From positions 62,001 through 126,000 of the forward strand of contig NZ_JBKINJ010000003.1 of NCBI RefSeq assembly GCF_046602855.1: a stretch of 64,000 nt of DNA, read 5' to 3'. This stretch comes from Gracilimonas sp046602855. Its GTDB lineage: Bacteria; Bacteroidota; Rhodothermia; Balneolales; Balneolaceae. This document shows, in pieces, positions 34,965-44,179 of this stretch (within the stretch, counting starts at the first letter, position 1; every line of letters starts with the position of its first letter). The translations under genes were made by a program, and so were the position numbers. Under the pieces are notes generated by a model. It was not told where the DNA came from, searched no databases, and saw nothing but the letters and a program-made list of their open reading frames with translations.

Positions 34965-36620
34965 ATGGAGTTCAGCAGCTTAGAAGAAAAGATCGCTCAT
35001 GCCAGAAATTTGGCGAATAAACCTGAAGACCTGGACACCAACTTCATTAAGTTACTTGAGAGAAGTAAAGAAAGTGACAAGGTATTTTTAAGTTATTGGG
35101 ATACCGATCAAAATAGAATAGAAGTATCATACAAGCAATTTTATAGCCATGTAATAGGAACCGCTCAGTTTTATCAGTCCAAAGGGCTTAAAAAAGGTGA
35201 CAAGATCGCTACCATCTCACATAATCACTGGCATACCGTGGTTCAATATTTTGCGGCATGGTATTCTGGGCTTGTGGTGGTACCTGTTAATCTGGGTGAG
35301 GATGACAATAGGATCACCTATATCCTGGAAAATGCCGAGGTACAACTTGCACTGGTTAGAGCAAACTGCGTAGAGCGTATTCAGAAAATCGTTAATGAAC
35401 ATGCTTCCTTGGCACATATTACGCTGGTTGAGTGTGAAGGCGATCCTGAATGCTTTCAGGTATACGAGCAGAATTTATCCGGTGATGTTACAGATATAGA
35501 ATCAGAAGCACTGATCGTATTTACTTCAGGTACAACCGGCAATCCAAAAGGTGTAGTACTTACACAGCGTAATTTACTTGAAGATGCTCGAGCTATTACT
35601 CAATGGCATAACATCAATAGTCAAACAAAAATGATGTGCGTTTTGCCGATCCACCATGTTAACGGTACAGTTGTGACTATGATAACGCCATTCTTTGCTG
35701 AAGGATCTACCGTTTTAAATCAAAAATTCAGTGCAGGGCATTTTTTTGAAGTAGTCGAAAAAGAAAAGGTACATATAGTTAGTGTTGTTCCCACATTACT
35801 TCAATATCTAACAAGTTATTACACAGAAAAAGAAAAACCGCCGGTAAATTCATTACAGCATATTATTTGCGGGGCAGGTCCTTTAACGGTTCAGGTAGCG
35901 AAGAATTTCGAAGAGAAATTCAAAGTTCCGATCATTCATGGCTATGGACTCTCAGAAACTACTTGCTACTCTTGTTTTCTGCCGGTTGATCAATCTTACA
36001 ATGATCACAAAAAGTGGATGCGTGATTTTGGTTATCCAAGCATAGGAAACCCTGTTCCGGCCAATGAGATGGCTATTCATGATGAAGAAGGAAACCCCGT
36101 TCGTGAAGGTGAAAGAGGCGAGATCGTTATCCGCGGGGTGAATGTGATGAAAGGATATTTTAACAATCGTGAGGCAAATGAAAATGCATTCAAAAATGGA
36201 TGGTTCAGAAGCGGTGATGAAGGCTTTTTTAAAAAAGACAAGGAGGGTAGTTCATACTTTTTCATTACCGGGAGGCTTAAAGAATTGATCATTCGCGGCG
36301 GAGTCAATCTTGCACCACTTGAGATAGATGAGGTTATTAATAAAGCTCCCGGTGTTAAAGCAGGAATTGCTGTTGGATTTGAGAATGATTGGTACGGAGA
36401 AGAGGTTGGTGCTTTTGTTCAGATTAAAAAGGGTGCTAAATCTGATAAAGAAGCCATCTTGCAATATTGTCAAAATCATTTACCACATGCTAAAGCACCA
36501 AAAGTTGTAATTTTTGGGAATGATCTCCCAGTTACATCTACAGGCAAGTATCAACGCTTAAAAGTTGCTCATCAATTTAAGGACTGGAAGGAGATACAAT
36601 TCAAAGAAAAGAACTTATAA
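34965..36620 (+). CDS. AMP-forming acyl-CoA synthetase-like enzyme
   Basis: Codes for 551 aa from ATG at 34965 (MEFSSLEEK). The frame is open back to 34896, but those 23 residues look non-native. Adenylation motifs are complete: FTSGTTGNPKG (P-loop), GYGLSETT, GDEGFF, ITGRLKELIIRGG and the C-terminal TSTGKYQR with the catalytic Lys. The substrate acid is unknown; it is not PaaK-like in length or motif order. It stands alone, between a peptidase and the Stealth gene. Confidence 0.87.
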   Translation: MEFSSLEEKIAHARNLANKPEDLDTNFIKLLERSKESDKVFLSYWDTDQNRIEVSYKQFYSHVIGTAQFYQSKGLKKGDKIATISHNHWHTVVQYFAAWYSGLVVVPVNLGEDDNRITYILENAEVQLALVRANCVERIQKIVNEHASLAHITLVECEGDPECFQVYEQNLSGDVTDIESEALIVFTSGTTGNPKGVVLTQRNLLEDARAITQWHNINSQTKMMCVLPIHHVNGTVVTMITPFFAEGSTVLNQKFSAGHFFEVVEKEKVHIVSVVPTLLQYLTSYYTEKEKPPVNSLQHIICGAGPLTVQVAKNFEEKFKVPIIHGYGLSETTCYSCFLPVDQSYNDHKKWMRDFGYPSIGNPVPANEMAIHDEEGNPVREGERGEIVIRGVNVMKGYFNNREANENAFKNGWFRSGDEGFFKKDKEGSSYFFITGRLKELIIRGGVNLAPLEIDEVINKAPGVKAGIAVGFENDWYGEEVGAFVQIKKGAKSDKEAILQYCQNHLPHAKAPKVVIFGNDLPVTSTGKYQRLKVAHQFKDWKEIQFKEKNL

Positions 36621-36763
36621 ATTGCAGGATGCATAAGAGATATAAATTCGATACGATTATATAAAGATAGACATACGTTGGTATAGTAAAACCTAAATAG
36701 AACTTGGAAATATTTAATTGTTAAAGGACCTATCTTCACGGTCAACAATTTGCAGTATATTTA

Positions 36764-37753
36764 ATGATATCAAAAGACGAAAATATTGATGCGGTAATAA
36801 CCTGGGTAGATGGCGAAGACCCGGTTCATCGCAAAAAAAGGTTGAGCGCACTCAAAGACTCTGATAACGGTGAAATAAACACCTTGCCCAGCGGAGCCGA
36901 TACAACGCGTTTTTCTGATAATGACGAGATCAGATATTGTATCAAATCCATTATCAAGTTTGCTTCATGGATCAGAAATATTTACATCATTACAGATGAT
37001 CAACGACCTGATTTTTTGACCGATGAATACATGGAAAGAAACAACATATATATAGTCGACCATAAAGAAATATTTACGGGGTACGAGTGGGCACTTCCTA
37101 CGTTTAATACCCGCACCATAGTTACTGCAATGTGGAGAATTCCCGGGCTTGCACCACGTTTTATAAATTTTGATGATGACTTTGTATTGACGAGAAAGGT
37201 AGAAGTTGAAGACTTTTTTGTTGACGGCAAAACAGTGTTACAGGGTTCGTGGCATAAAATCAAAAAATATGGTCCATTAAGGCTGAAATGGAATAAATTC
37301 CTTGGCAGGCTGACAAAGAAATTATTTGGGATAACGCGGTCTATGCATACTCTGCTTCAGGTAAAATCAGCTCAGGTTGCAGGATTCTCTGACCAATATT
37401 TCTATGTACCTCATGTTCCTCACCCTATACAAAAAGATACCTTAGCCTCTTTTTTCGAGGAAAATCCTGAAATTTTCGAAAATAATATCAAATATCCCTT
37501 TCGCAGTACCGATCAGTTTTCGGCGATCATATTAGCTAATCACTTGGATATAAAATATGATAAAGCCATCCTGAGAAAAAAATCCGAATATTTGATGGTT
37601 CACGGTGAAATGGATCCCTCTTTTTTATTGGATCTGAAATTAAAAAAGATCAGGGATAACAAAGTTAAATTTATATGTATTCAGTCGATGGAAGGTTTCA
37701 AGCCTGATCAAAGAACTAAAGTATATAAGACCCTAGATAAGATTCTTGGGTGA
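36764..37753 (+). CDS. Stealth-family (capsule-type) sugar-phosphotransferase
   Basis: Codes for 329 aa. Stealth region CR1 is DAVITWVDGEDPVHRKKR (near residues 9-26). CR2 is RFSDNDEIRYCIKSIIKF followed by SWIRNIYIITDDQ. A CR3-like segment is FYVPHVPHPIQKD, and DDDF occurs near 140. Stealth proteins transfer hexose-1-phosphate units in capsule or exopolysaccharide synthesis. No other glycan gene is nearby, so it is an orphan in this context. It has no signal peptide. Confidence 0.85.
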   Translation: MISKDENIDAVITWVDGEDPVHRKKRLSALKDSDNGEINTLPSGADTTRFSDNDEIRYCIKSIIKFASWIRNIYIITDDQRPDFLTDEYMERNNIYIVDHKEIFTGYEWALPTFNTRTIVTAMWRIPGLAPRFINFDDDFVLTRKVEVEDFFVDGKTVLQGSWHKIKKYGPLRLKWNKFLGRLTKKLFGITRSMHTLLQVKSAQVAGFSDQYFYVPHVPHPIQKDTLASFFEENPEIFENNIKYPFRSTDQFSAIILANHLDIKYDKAILRKKSEYLMVHGEMDPSFLLDLKLKKIRDNKVKFICIQSMEGFKPDQRTKVYKTLDKILG

Positions 37754-37763
37754 ATTGTTTGGA

Positions 37764-38195
37764 TCAAGGCTTGTTTATTACTGCCAGTGTACATCTTGAG
37801 GAACAAACCAATTTATTATTTTCATCACGAAGCTCACATTCCCAAACATGAATTCTCTTTCCTAAATTGATCGGACGTGCAGTGCCGGTCACCTTTCCTC
37901 CTAATTTAACAGAACGGATGTGATTGGCATTGATCTCGAGCCCAACAACAGCTTTATTCTCGTTTTCAAGTAAAAACCAGCCACCAACTGAACATAAAGT
38001 TTCTGCCAGGGCTACAGAGGCACCTCCATGTAAAATTCCAAAAGGTTGAACTGAGTTTTCATCAACCGGCATGGTAGCTACAACCTTGTCTTCAGCAACA
38101 TGTTTAAAATCTATACCAAGGGCATGCCCCATATGCTTGTGCTTAAAATTGAAGTAGATTTCAGCTTTGTCTTTCAGGCTATCCTCAATGAACAT
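37764..38195 (-). CDS. Hotdog-fold acyl-CoA thioesterase
   Basis: Codes for 143 aa of the PaaI/YbdB-like type. The active-site region is FGILHGGASVALAETLCSVG, with Glu where some relatives have Asp. It is divergent from the fatty acid ligase gene (38311) across a 115-bp region holding a cre-like site. It converges on the Stealth gene 10 bp away. A role in recycling CoA during fatty acid breakdown is plausible. Confidence 0.9.
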   Translation of the reverse strand: MFIEDSLKDKAEIYFNFKHKHMGHALGIDFKHVAEDKVVATMPVDENSVQPFGILHGGASVALAETLCSVGGWFLLENENKAVVGLEINANHIRSVKLGGKVTGTARPINLGKRIHVWECELRDENNKLVCSSRCTLAVINKP

Positions 38196-38240
38196 AAAAT
38201 TTGCTTTTGATTAACGGTGTTAAGTTATTTCATTAATGTA

Positions 38241-38254
38241 TGGAAACGCTTTCA
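38241..38254. promoter_or_regulatory. Perfect LacI/cre-type operator match before the beta-oxidation operon
   Basis: TGGAAACGCTTTCA matches every fixed position of TGNAANCGNTNNCA. It lies 57-70 bp upstream of the acyl-CoA ligase start. A second dyad, CTTTCAA (38249-38255) with TTGAAAG (38263-38269), overlaps it. Which regulator binds is unknown; no LacI-family gene is in the window. Confidence 0.45.
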
Positions 38255-38310
38255 AAAGAATATTGAAAGTGTATATTGATCATTATCCGAGAACATGATA
38301 TGGAATTAAA

Positions 38311-40104
38311 ATGAAATACGATCCAACTACTATTTTATCGATAGTCGAACAGGGCTATGAAAAAAACAAAACAGGTATTTATTCAGCCGTTAAAAGAAAC
38401 GGAGAATGGATAGAAACCTCCATAAATGATTTTAAGATAATGGTTCGGGATCTGGCATTGGGCCTGTATGAGCTTGGTGTGCGCAAAGGTGATAAGGTTT
38501 CTTTACATGCAGAAAATTCAACAGAATGGCTGATCATCGATCAGGCTGTGCTCTCGATCGGAGCAGCAACAGTCCCTATTTACACCACTCAACCGGGCGA
38601 ACAAATAAAGTATATTCTAGAGAACTCAGAGTCCAAGATCCATTTCGTATCCAACGATGATGTATTTGCTGAAACAAAACCGCTCATAAAAGAGATCTCG
38701 AATATCACAGCAGTTATTTCTATAATGGAATCGGAACACAAAAAACTGAAGACCTTAGATCAGGTTCTGGAACTCGGGCATAAAAAGGGTGAAGAAGATC
38801 CAAGTTTGTTTGAGAAACTAAGGAATGATGTTGAACCTGAAGACCTCGCTACATTGATCTATACCTCTGGTACAACGGGTGTACCAAAAGGTGTTATGCT
38901 GACGCACGATAACATTGCTCGAAATGCATTAGCTGCTTATGAGATATTCCCATTCGATCCCGATGACTATGCTGAGCCAAAGGTGTTATCCTATCTTCCA
39001 TTAGCGCATATGTTTGAACGAACGGCTTCATATATATATGCATACTGCGGTGTTCCATCATATTATATAGAGGACGTGGAAGAGATCAAGGAAGACTTTG
39101 CAACAGTAAAACCCATCTATCTGGTAACGGTTCCGAGGTTGTTGGAGAAAGTAGTGACGGGGATTAAAGTAAAAGGTCAGGAATTCAGCGGTATTAAGAA
39201 GAGATTGTATTACTGGGCCGTAAACTTGGCTGAAAATTATGACCCGGATAACCCTCCGTCCGCATGGAAAAAGAAAATAGCAGATAAGCTTGTATATGCT
39301 AACATAAGAGAATTATTTGGGGGTAGAATGGTTGGGTTTAATGTTGGTGGGGCCGCTCTGTCACCAAACATTGCACGATTTATCAATGGCATTGGCATCT
39401 ACTGCGGACTTGGCTATGGTTTAACTGAAACATCTCCGGTACTTACAGGACCACCGGAAGGTGAATTACGTATCGGCTCATCCGGTAAGCCCATTGCCGA
39501 TGTTGAGATCAAGATCGCTGAAGATGGTGAGATATTAGCTAAGGGACCTTATATCATGAAAGGGTATTTCAAAATGCCTGAAAAGACCGAAGAGGTCATT
39601 GACGACGAAGGCTGGTTCTACACCGGGGATATTGGTCATTTGGATGATGATGGATGGCTGTTTGTTACTGATCGCAAAAAATCACTATTTAAACTATCGA
39701 CGGGTAAATATGTAGCTCCTCAGCCTATTGAAAATGCATTGGTTAACAGTGGATTTATTGAACAGGCTGTAGTTGTAGGAAGTGAGCATAAATTCTGTGC
39801 TGCACTGATCGTACCGAACTGGGAGAACATGAAAAAGCGTTTTGAGACCACTGATCATAAATTTCCTGAAGAGAATATCACTGAGAATAAATACGTCATC
39901 AAGCGTATTCAGAAAGAAGTGGACAAGGTGAATGCTGACCTTTCAAAATGGGAAAAGGTGAAAAAGTTCAAGATCCTTAAAGATCAATTTACGATCGAAG
40001 AAGGAGAGATCACTCCTACTATGAAAGTGAAGCGAAATGTGATCAACAAAAAATATAAAGACGTCATCGATTCAATTTATGCGGATGAGGAATCTGAAGG
40101 ATAA
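38311..40104 (+). CDS. Long-chain fatty acid-CoA ligase
   Basis: Codes for 597 aa, normal for the FadD15/ACSL-like branch. Motifs: LIYTSGTTGVPKGVMLTHDN (P-loop; residues near 187-206), GYGLTETSPV, WFYTGDIGHLDDDGWL and VTDRKKSLFKLSTGKYV. The C-terminal Lys is in TPTMKVKR. It activates fatty acids with ATP and CoA at the cytosolic membrane face. It heads the plus-strand operon followed by the FadN-like fusion (27-bp gap), thiolase and SDR. Confidence 0.94.
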   Translation: MKYDPTTILSIVEQGYEKNKTGIYSAVKRNGEWIETSINDFKIMVRDLALGLYELGVRKGDKVSLHAENSTEWLIIDQAVLSIGAATVPIYTTQPGEQIKYILENSESKIHFVSNDDVFAETKPLIKEISNITAVISIMESEHKKLKTLDQVLELGHKKGEEDPSLFEKLRNDVEPEDLATLIYTSGTTGVPKGVMLTHDNIARNALAAYEIFPFDPDDYAEPKVLSYLPLAHMFERTASYIYAYCGVPSYYIEDVEEIKEDFATVKPIYLVTVPRLLEKVVTGIKVKGQEFSGIKKRLYYWAVNLAENYDPDNPPSAWKKKIADKLVYANIRELFGGRMVGFNVGGAALSPNIARFINGIGIYCGLGYGLTETSPVLTGPPEGELRIGSSGKPIADVEIKIAEDGEILAKGPYIMKGYFKMPEKTEEVIDDEGWFYTGDIGHLDDDGWLFVTDRKKSLFKLSTGKYVAPQPIENALVNSGFIEQAVVVGSEHKFCAALIVPNWENMKKRFETTDHKFPEENITENKYVIKRIQKEVDKVNADLSKWEKVKKFKILKDQFTIEEGEITPTMKVKRNVINKKYKDVIDSIYADEESEG

Positions 40105-40131
40105 TTGTAATACTAAAAGAGAATCAAATTT

Positions 40132-42477
40132 ATGAGTAGCAAGAATTATAGGATCAAAAAAGTAGCCGTTTTGGGGTCGGGAGTGATGGGGTGTCAGATC
40201 GCTGCCCATTGCGTAAATGCAGGACTGGACGTCGTTTTATTAGATCTACAAAGTGACGAGCCGGATCAACCTAATAAAATTGTTGAAGAAAGCCTTAAGA
40301 AAGCTTCTGATATGAAACCGGCCCCCTTTGGCAAGCCCGAGTTCGCTAAACGTATTGAGCTCGGTAACTTCGAAGAAGATTTTGATCTGCTTAAAGATGC
40401 GGATTGGATCTGTGAGGTGATCATTGAGAAGATGGATGTCAAAAAGGATATGATGTCCCGCATAGATAATATCAGGAAGAAAGATGCTATTGTAAGTTCT
40501 AATACCTCCGGTCTGCCTATCTCTGAAATCGGAGAGGATTGCTCAGAAGAAATGAAGGCTCATTTTTTGGGGACTCATTTCTTTAATCCGCCGAGGTATA
40601 TGAAATTATTGGAGGTGATTCCTACAGAATCAACGTCTGAACAGGTGACCGAATATATGCACCGCTTTTGTGAGAAGTCACTTGGAAAAGGGGTCGTGAT
40701 ATGTAAAGATACCCCTAATTTTATAGCTAACCGCGTGGGTATATTTTCTATTGCCAACATCATGCCTTACTTCTTTAACGGTGATTTCAGGGCTGAAGAA
40801 ATAGATCTACTGACAGGTACGCTTACCGGTTATTCAAAAGCGGCTACATTCAGAACAGCCGACATGGCCGGGCTTGATGTAACAAACCACGTCGCCAAAA
40901 ATCTATATCCTTCTATTCCGGATGATGAAATGCGGGAAACCTTCAATCTGCCTGATGAATTTCAGAAGATGGTTGATGAGGGGATGATCGGAAACAAGGC
41001 CGGAAAAGGCTTTTATACCAAAGAAGATGGTGAGTACCTGGTACTTAATCCTGACACGTTTGAATATGAATCTCAGAAGGAGATGGAGGATGAAGTTCTT
41101 GATGAGGCTAATAAAATAAAGGATACATCCGAGCGGCTTAAATTTTTAGTGAACTCTGAAGGTAAGATCGGTGATTTCCTGTGGAATGTTCATCGCGACC
41201 TGTTGATGTATGCAGCCAACCGAATACCGGAAATTACAGATTCACCATTATCTATTGATCGCGCTATGCAGTGGGGCTTTAACTGGGAAATGGGTCCGTT
41301 TGAGCGATGGGATGCTTTAGGCTTACAGGAAACAGCTGATCGCATTGAAAGGGAAGATAAGGAAGTGCCGGAGTTGATCTCAGATATGTTGAGTGAGGGC
41401 ATCACACATTTCTATTCTGATGGAAAAGTGTATGATCCGCAATCAAAAGCTATGATCGATATACCACCTCAAGCCAAAGGAGAGATAAAGGTCTCGAATC
41501 TGAAAAAAGATCGTGTTTCTGTAATGGAGAATGACAGTGCTGCCCTCCATGATATGGGAGACGGGGTCGCCATTTTCGAATTTAAAACCCCCCATTCAAC
41601 ACTTGGGGCAGAGTTGGTTGAATCACTTTATAATTCTTTGAGTTTGGTGAAGGCTGATTTTGAAGCTTTGGTGATCAGCCACGATAGAGATAATTTTGCT
41701 TTTGGGGCGAACCTGAAAGAAGCACTTTCAGCTAAACAAAATGGTGATTCGGATAGTGTGGTTGATGCTGTAAATAACTTTCAGAAAACAGCAGTTGCTT
41801 TGAAGTATGCGCCATTCCCTGTTATCACTGCCCCTTTTGGAAAAACCTTAGGTGGCGGAGTGGAATTCTGCCTTTATGCTGATAAAGTAGTGGCCCATCA
41901 TGAAACCTATATGGGATTGGTTGAAGTAGGCGTGGGATTGATTCCAGCCGGTGGAGGAACTACAGAGATGCTCCGAAGAGCAATGAATAAACTTGAAGGA
42001 GAGGCTGATCCTTTAGCCTTTATCCGGGAAGTATTTAAAACAATAGGAATGGCCAAAGTCTCTGAAAGTGCGTACTTGGCTAAAGAGCTTGGATATTTGC
42101 GCGCGACTGATACCATTGTGATGAACAGGGATCTGCTTATCAAAACCGCAAAAGAAGAAGCGATAAATCTGGTTAAAGCCGGATATCAGTCACCGGCAGA
42201 AACTCCTGTTAAAGTATTGGGCAAAACAGCATTTGCAGCCATGAAGTTGATGTTGCATGTGATGCATGAAGGAAAATATATAACCGATTATGATCAGGTC
42301 GTGGCTGAGAGAGTTGCTTATGTGTTGGCGGGCGGTGATCTGAGTGAAGCTCAGGAAGTGCCGGAATCTTATTTATTGAAATTGGAAAGAGAAGCGATTC
42401 TGGAGTGTCTTCAAGATGACCGAACACTGGCAAGAATAAAACACATGCTCAAAAAGGGTAAACCGTTGAGAAATTAG
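40132..42477 (+). CDS. FadN-like 3-hydroxyacyl-CoA dehydrogenase / enoyl-CoA hydratase fusion
   Basis: Codes for 781 aa. The dehydrogenase half comes first (Rossmann VAVLGSGVMGCQIAAH near 9-24; HFLGTHFFNPPRYM with the catalytic His), followed by a crotonase-like half (about 480-780; FAFGANLKEA, KTLGGGVEFCLYAD and GLIPAGGGTTEML). This order is the reverse of FadB/FadJ and matches FadN of Bacillus. It performs the two middle steps of beta-oxidation. The stop codon at 42477 is followed directly by the left arm of unit C. Confidence 0.93.
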   Translation: MSSKNYRIKKVAVLGSGVMGCQIAAHCVNAGLDVVLLDLQSDEPDQPNKIVEESLKKASDMKPAPFGKPEFAKRIELGNFEEDFDLLKDADWICEVIIEKMDVKKDMMSRIDNIRKKDAIVSSNTSGLPISEIGEDCSEEMKAHFLGTHFFNPPRYMKLLEVIPTESTSEQVTEYMHRFCEKSLGKGVVICKDTPNFIANRVGIFSIANIMPYFFNGDFRAEEIDLLTGTLTGYSKAATFRTADMAGLDVTNHVAKNLYPSIPDDEMRETFNLPDEFQKMVDEGMIGNKAGKGFYTKEDGEYLVLNPDTFEYESQKEMEDEVLDEANKIKDTSERLKFLVNSEGKIGDFLWNVHRDLLMYAANRIPEITDSPLSIDRAMQWGFNWEMGPFERWDALGLQETADRIEREDKEVPELISDMLSEGITHFYSDGKVYDPQSKAMIDIPPQAKGEIKVSNLKKDRVSVMENDSAALHDMGDGVAIFEFKTPHSTLGAELVESLYNSLSLVKADFEALVISHDRDNFAFGANLKEALSAKQNGDSDSVVDAVNNFQKTAVALKYAPFPVITAPFGKTLGGGVEFCLYADKVVAHHETYMGLVEVGVGLIPAGGGTTEMLRRAMNKLEGEADPLAFIREVFKTIGMAKVSESAYLAKELGYLRATDTIVMNRDLLIKTAKEEAINLVKAGYQSPAETPVKVLGKTAFAAMKLMLHVMHEGKYITDYDQVVAERVAYVLAGGDLSEAQEVPESYLLKLEREAILECLQDDRTLARIKHMLKKGKPLRN

Positions 42478-42486
42478 TTGTGAGTT

Positions 42487-42871
42487 GTGAGTTCTGAGTA
42501 ATGGGCTGTTATGAATAAATATAAGAATTTGGAGATCTGGAAAAGGTCGGTGGCTTTAGCTACTGAAGTTTATAATGTTACAAAATCATTCCCAAATGTA
42601 GAAAAATATGGAATCACATCTCAAATTAGAAGATGTTCTGTTTCAGTTCCATCAAATATTGCTGAAGGAGCTGGCAGGGGGAGTAAAAAAGAATTTAAAC
42701 GATTTTTGAATATTGCTTATGGATCAATTTATGAACTTGAAACCCAATTATTAATCTCTATGAATCTTGGATATTTAAAAACTGAAATACATGAAGAGTT
42801 ATCAAAAGAAATAGACCAAATTCAGAAAATGATCTACTCCTTCAATAAAAAATTATAGACTCAGAACTCAC
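42487..42871. repeat. IVS-like unit C: inverted repeat enclosing a four-helix-bundle gene
   Basis: GTGAGTTCTGAGT (42487-42499) is perfectly inverted at 42859-42871 (ACTCAGAACTCAC). Weaker matches extend outward (repeated GTGAGTT on the left; ATTCAAAACTCATG on the right). The four-helix gene fills the loop, and its stop codon touches the right arm. The unit lies between the FadN-like gene and the thiolase gene. The outward repeat tail includes the thiolase ATG (42884). The box seen upstream of units A and B is absent here. Confidence 0.65.
42511..42858 (+). CDS. Four-helix-bundle protein (23S rRNA IVS / S23 family), second intact copy
   Basis: Codes for 115 aa. Family blocks are complete: YKNLEIWKRSVALATEVY, then YGITSQIRRCSVSVPSNIAE, GAGRGS, FLNIAYGSIYELETQL and LGYL. 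It is clearly diverged from the copy at 8872, so the two are not recent duplicates. Here it is co-directional with its host operon and would be translated from the same mRNA. The role is unknown. The gene is enclosed by unit C arms that could fold it out as a hairpin loop. Confidence 0.88.
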   Translation: MNKYKNLEIWKRSVALATEVYNVTKSFPNVEKYGITSQIRRCSVSVPSNIAEGAGRGSKKEFKRFLNIAYGSIYELETQLLISMNLGYLKTEIHEELSKEIDQIQKMIYSFNKKL

Positions 42872-42883
42872 TATTCAAAACTC

Positions 42884-44080
42884 ATGACTATAAATACAAA
42901 AGAAGCATACATCGTTTCAGCAGCACGAACACCATGTGGAAAAGCCAATAAAGGGTCACTTCGATTTACCAGACCTGATTCTATGGGTGGAGCCGTTGTT
43001 AAAGATCTCATAGATCGAACTAAAGGGTTAGACCCGGAGCAGGTAGAAGATGTGATCATGGGATGTGCATTTCCTGAAGCTTCACAGGGTCTCAATGTTG
43101 CCCGACAGATCGCAATTTTAGGAGGATTACCTGATTCGGTGCCCGGCGTAACGGTTAATCGGTTTTGTTCATCAGGTTTGCAGACCATATCAATGGCAGC
43201 TGAAAGAATAATGGCCGGTGGAGCGGATGTGATCATAGCCGGAGGTGTTGAGTCAATGAGCCTTGTTCCAATGGGTGGCATGTCGGTTCAGCCTAACCCT
43301 GATTTGATCGATAATAAGCCCGGAGTGTATGTGAGTATGGGTATTACTGCAGAAAACGTTGCGGATAAATATGATGTCAGTCGAGAGGACCAAGATGAAT
43401 TTGCATATCGCAGTCACCAAAGAGCTATCCATGCCTGGGAAGAAGGTAAATTTGATGAACAGATCACACCTATTGAAGTAAGTGAAAAGAAAGTTACTGC
43501 GGGAGGTGAAGTTGTTGAGGATACGTTCACCTTTAGGCAAGATGAAGGACCGCGGGCAGATACCTCGGTTGAAGCTCTCTCAGGATTAAGACCTGCTTTT
43601 AAACAAGGCGGAAGCGTAACGGCCGGCAATTCATCCCAGATGAATGACGCAGCTGCCGGAGTAGTAGTGATGAGCGGGGAAATGGTCAAGAAACTTGGAC
43701 TTGAACCCATGGCTCGTTATGTGGGCTTTCAGGTGGCAGGAGTCGCGCCTGAGATCATGGGAATTGGACCTATCGAAGCGGTGCCAAAAGTTTTAAATAA
43801 GACGGGATTAAATTTATCCGATATTGATCTGACCGAATTGAATGAAGCCTTTGCATCACAATCGCTGGCAGTGATAAGAAAGCTTGGATTGGATGAAGAG
43901 ATCACCAATGTAAACGGTGGGGCTATTGCTATGGGCCACCCGCTTGGATGTACCGGCGCCAAATTGACTACTCAGATCCTGTACGAGATGCAAGCACGGA
44001 AATCCAAGTATGGAATGGTTACTATGTGTATCGGTGGGGGAATGGGAGCCGCCGGTATTTTTGAGAATTTGAGGGTATAA
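42884..44080 (+). CDS. fadA: Acetyl-CoA C-acyltransferase (beta-oxidation thiolase)
   Basis: Codes for 398 aa. The nucleophilic Cys95 lies in NRFCSSGLQ, the catalytic His near 352 in AMGHPLGCTGA, and the second Cys near 382 in MCIGGGMGAAG. It cleaves 3-ketoacyl-CoA to acetyl-CoA and a shortened acyl-CoA. It forms the trifunctional partner set with the FadN-like protein, from which it is separated by unit C. Its start codon lies within the outer repeat of that unit and no Shine-Dalgarno motif is visible. Confidence 0.94.
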   Translation: MTINTKEAYIVSAARTPCGKANKGSLRFTRPDSMGGAVVKDLIDRTKGLDPEQVEDVIMGCAFPEASQGLNVARQIAILGGLPDSVPGVTVNRFCSSGLQTISMAAERIMAGGADVIIAGGVESMSLVPMGGMSVQPNPDLIDNKPGVYVSMGITAENVADKYDVSREDQDEFAYRSHQRAIHAWEEGKFDEQITPIEVSEKKVTAGGEVVEDTFTFRQDEGPRADTSVEALSGLRPAFKQGGSVTAGNSSQMNDAAAGVVVMSGEMVKKLGLEPMARYVGFQVAGVAPEIMGIGPIEAVPKVLNKTGLNLSDIDLTELNEAFASQSLAVIRKLGLDEEITNVNGGAIAMGHPLGCTGAKLTTQILYEMQARKSKYGMVTMCIGGGMGAAGIFENLRV

Positions 44081-44110
44081 AGTTTTTCAAAGTTGGTTTC
44101 AATTCAAAAT

Positions 44111-44156
44111 ATTGATCCCATAGGGGCAATTCATGAATTGCCCCTATGGGATCAAT
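44111..44156. repeat. Perfect 46-bp palindrome, REP-like (TAGGGG core)
   Basis: The sequence is self-complementary over all 46 bp, centred on TCATGA (44131-44136). Left-half words are ATTGATCCCA and TAGGGGCAATTCAT. It lies between fadA and the SDR gene. A second element at 55679-55720 shares the core TAGGGGNAATTCATGAA but has different, still self-complementary, outer arms. It resembles the REP elements mobilised by RAYT transposases; no RAYT gene is in the window. Confidence 0.9.
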
Positions 44157-44179
44157 GAAACAAACATTAATTCAATTTT

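Noticed and set aside
8771..42871. Diversity-generating retroelement (the four-helix proteins resemble Avd)
   Set aside because: No reverse transcriptase, template repeat/variable repeat pair or C-type lectin target is visible near any copy.
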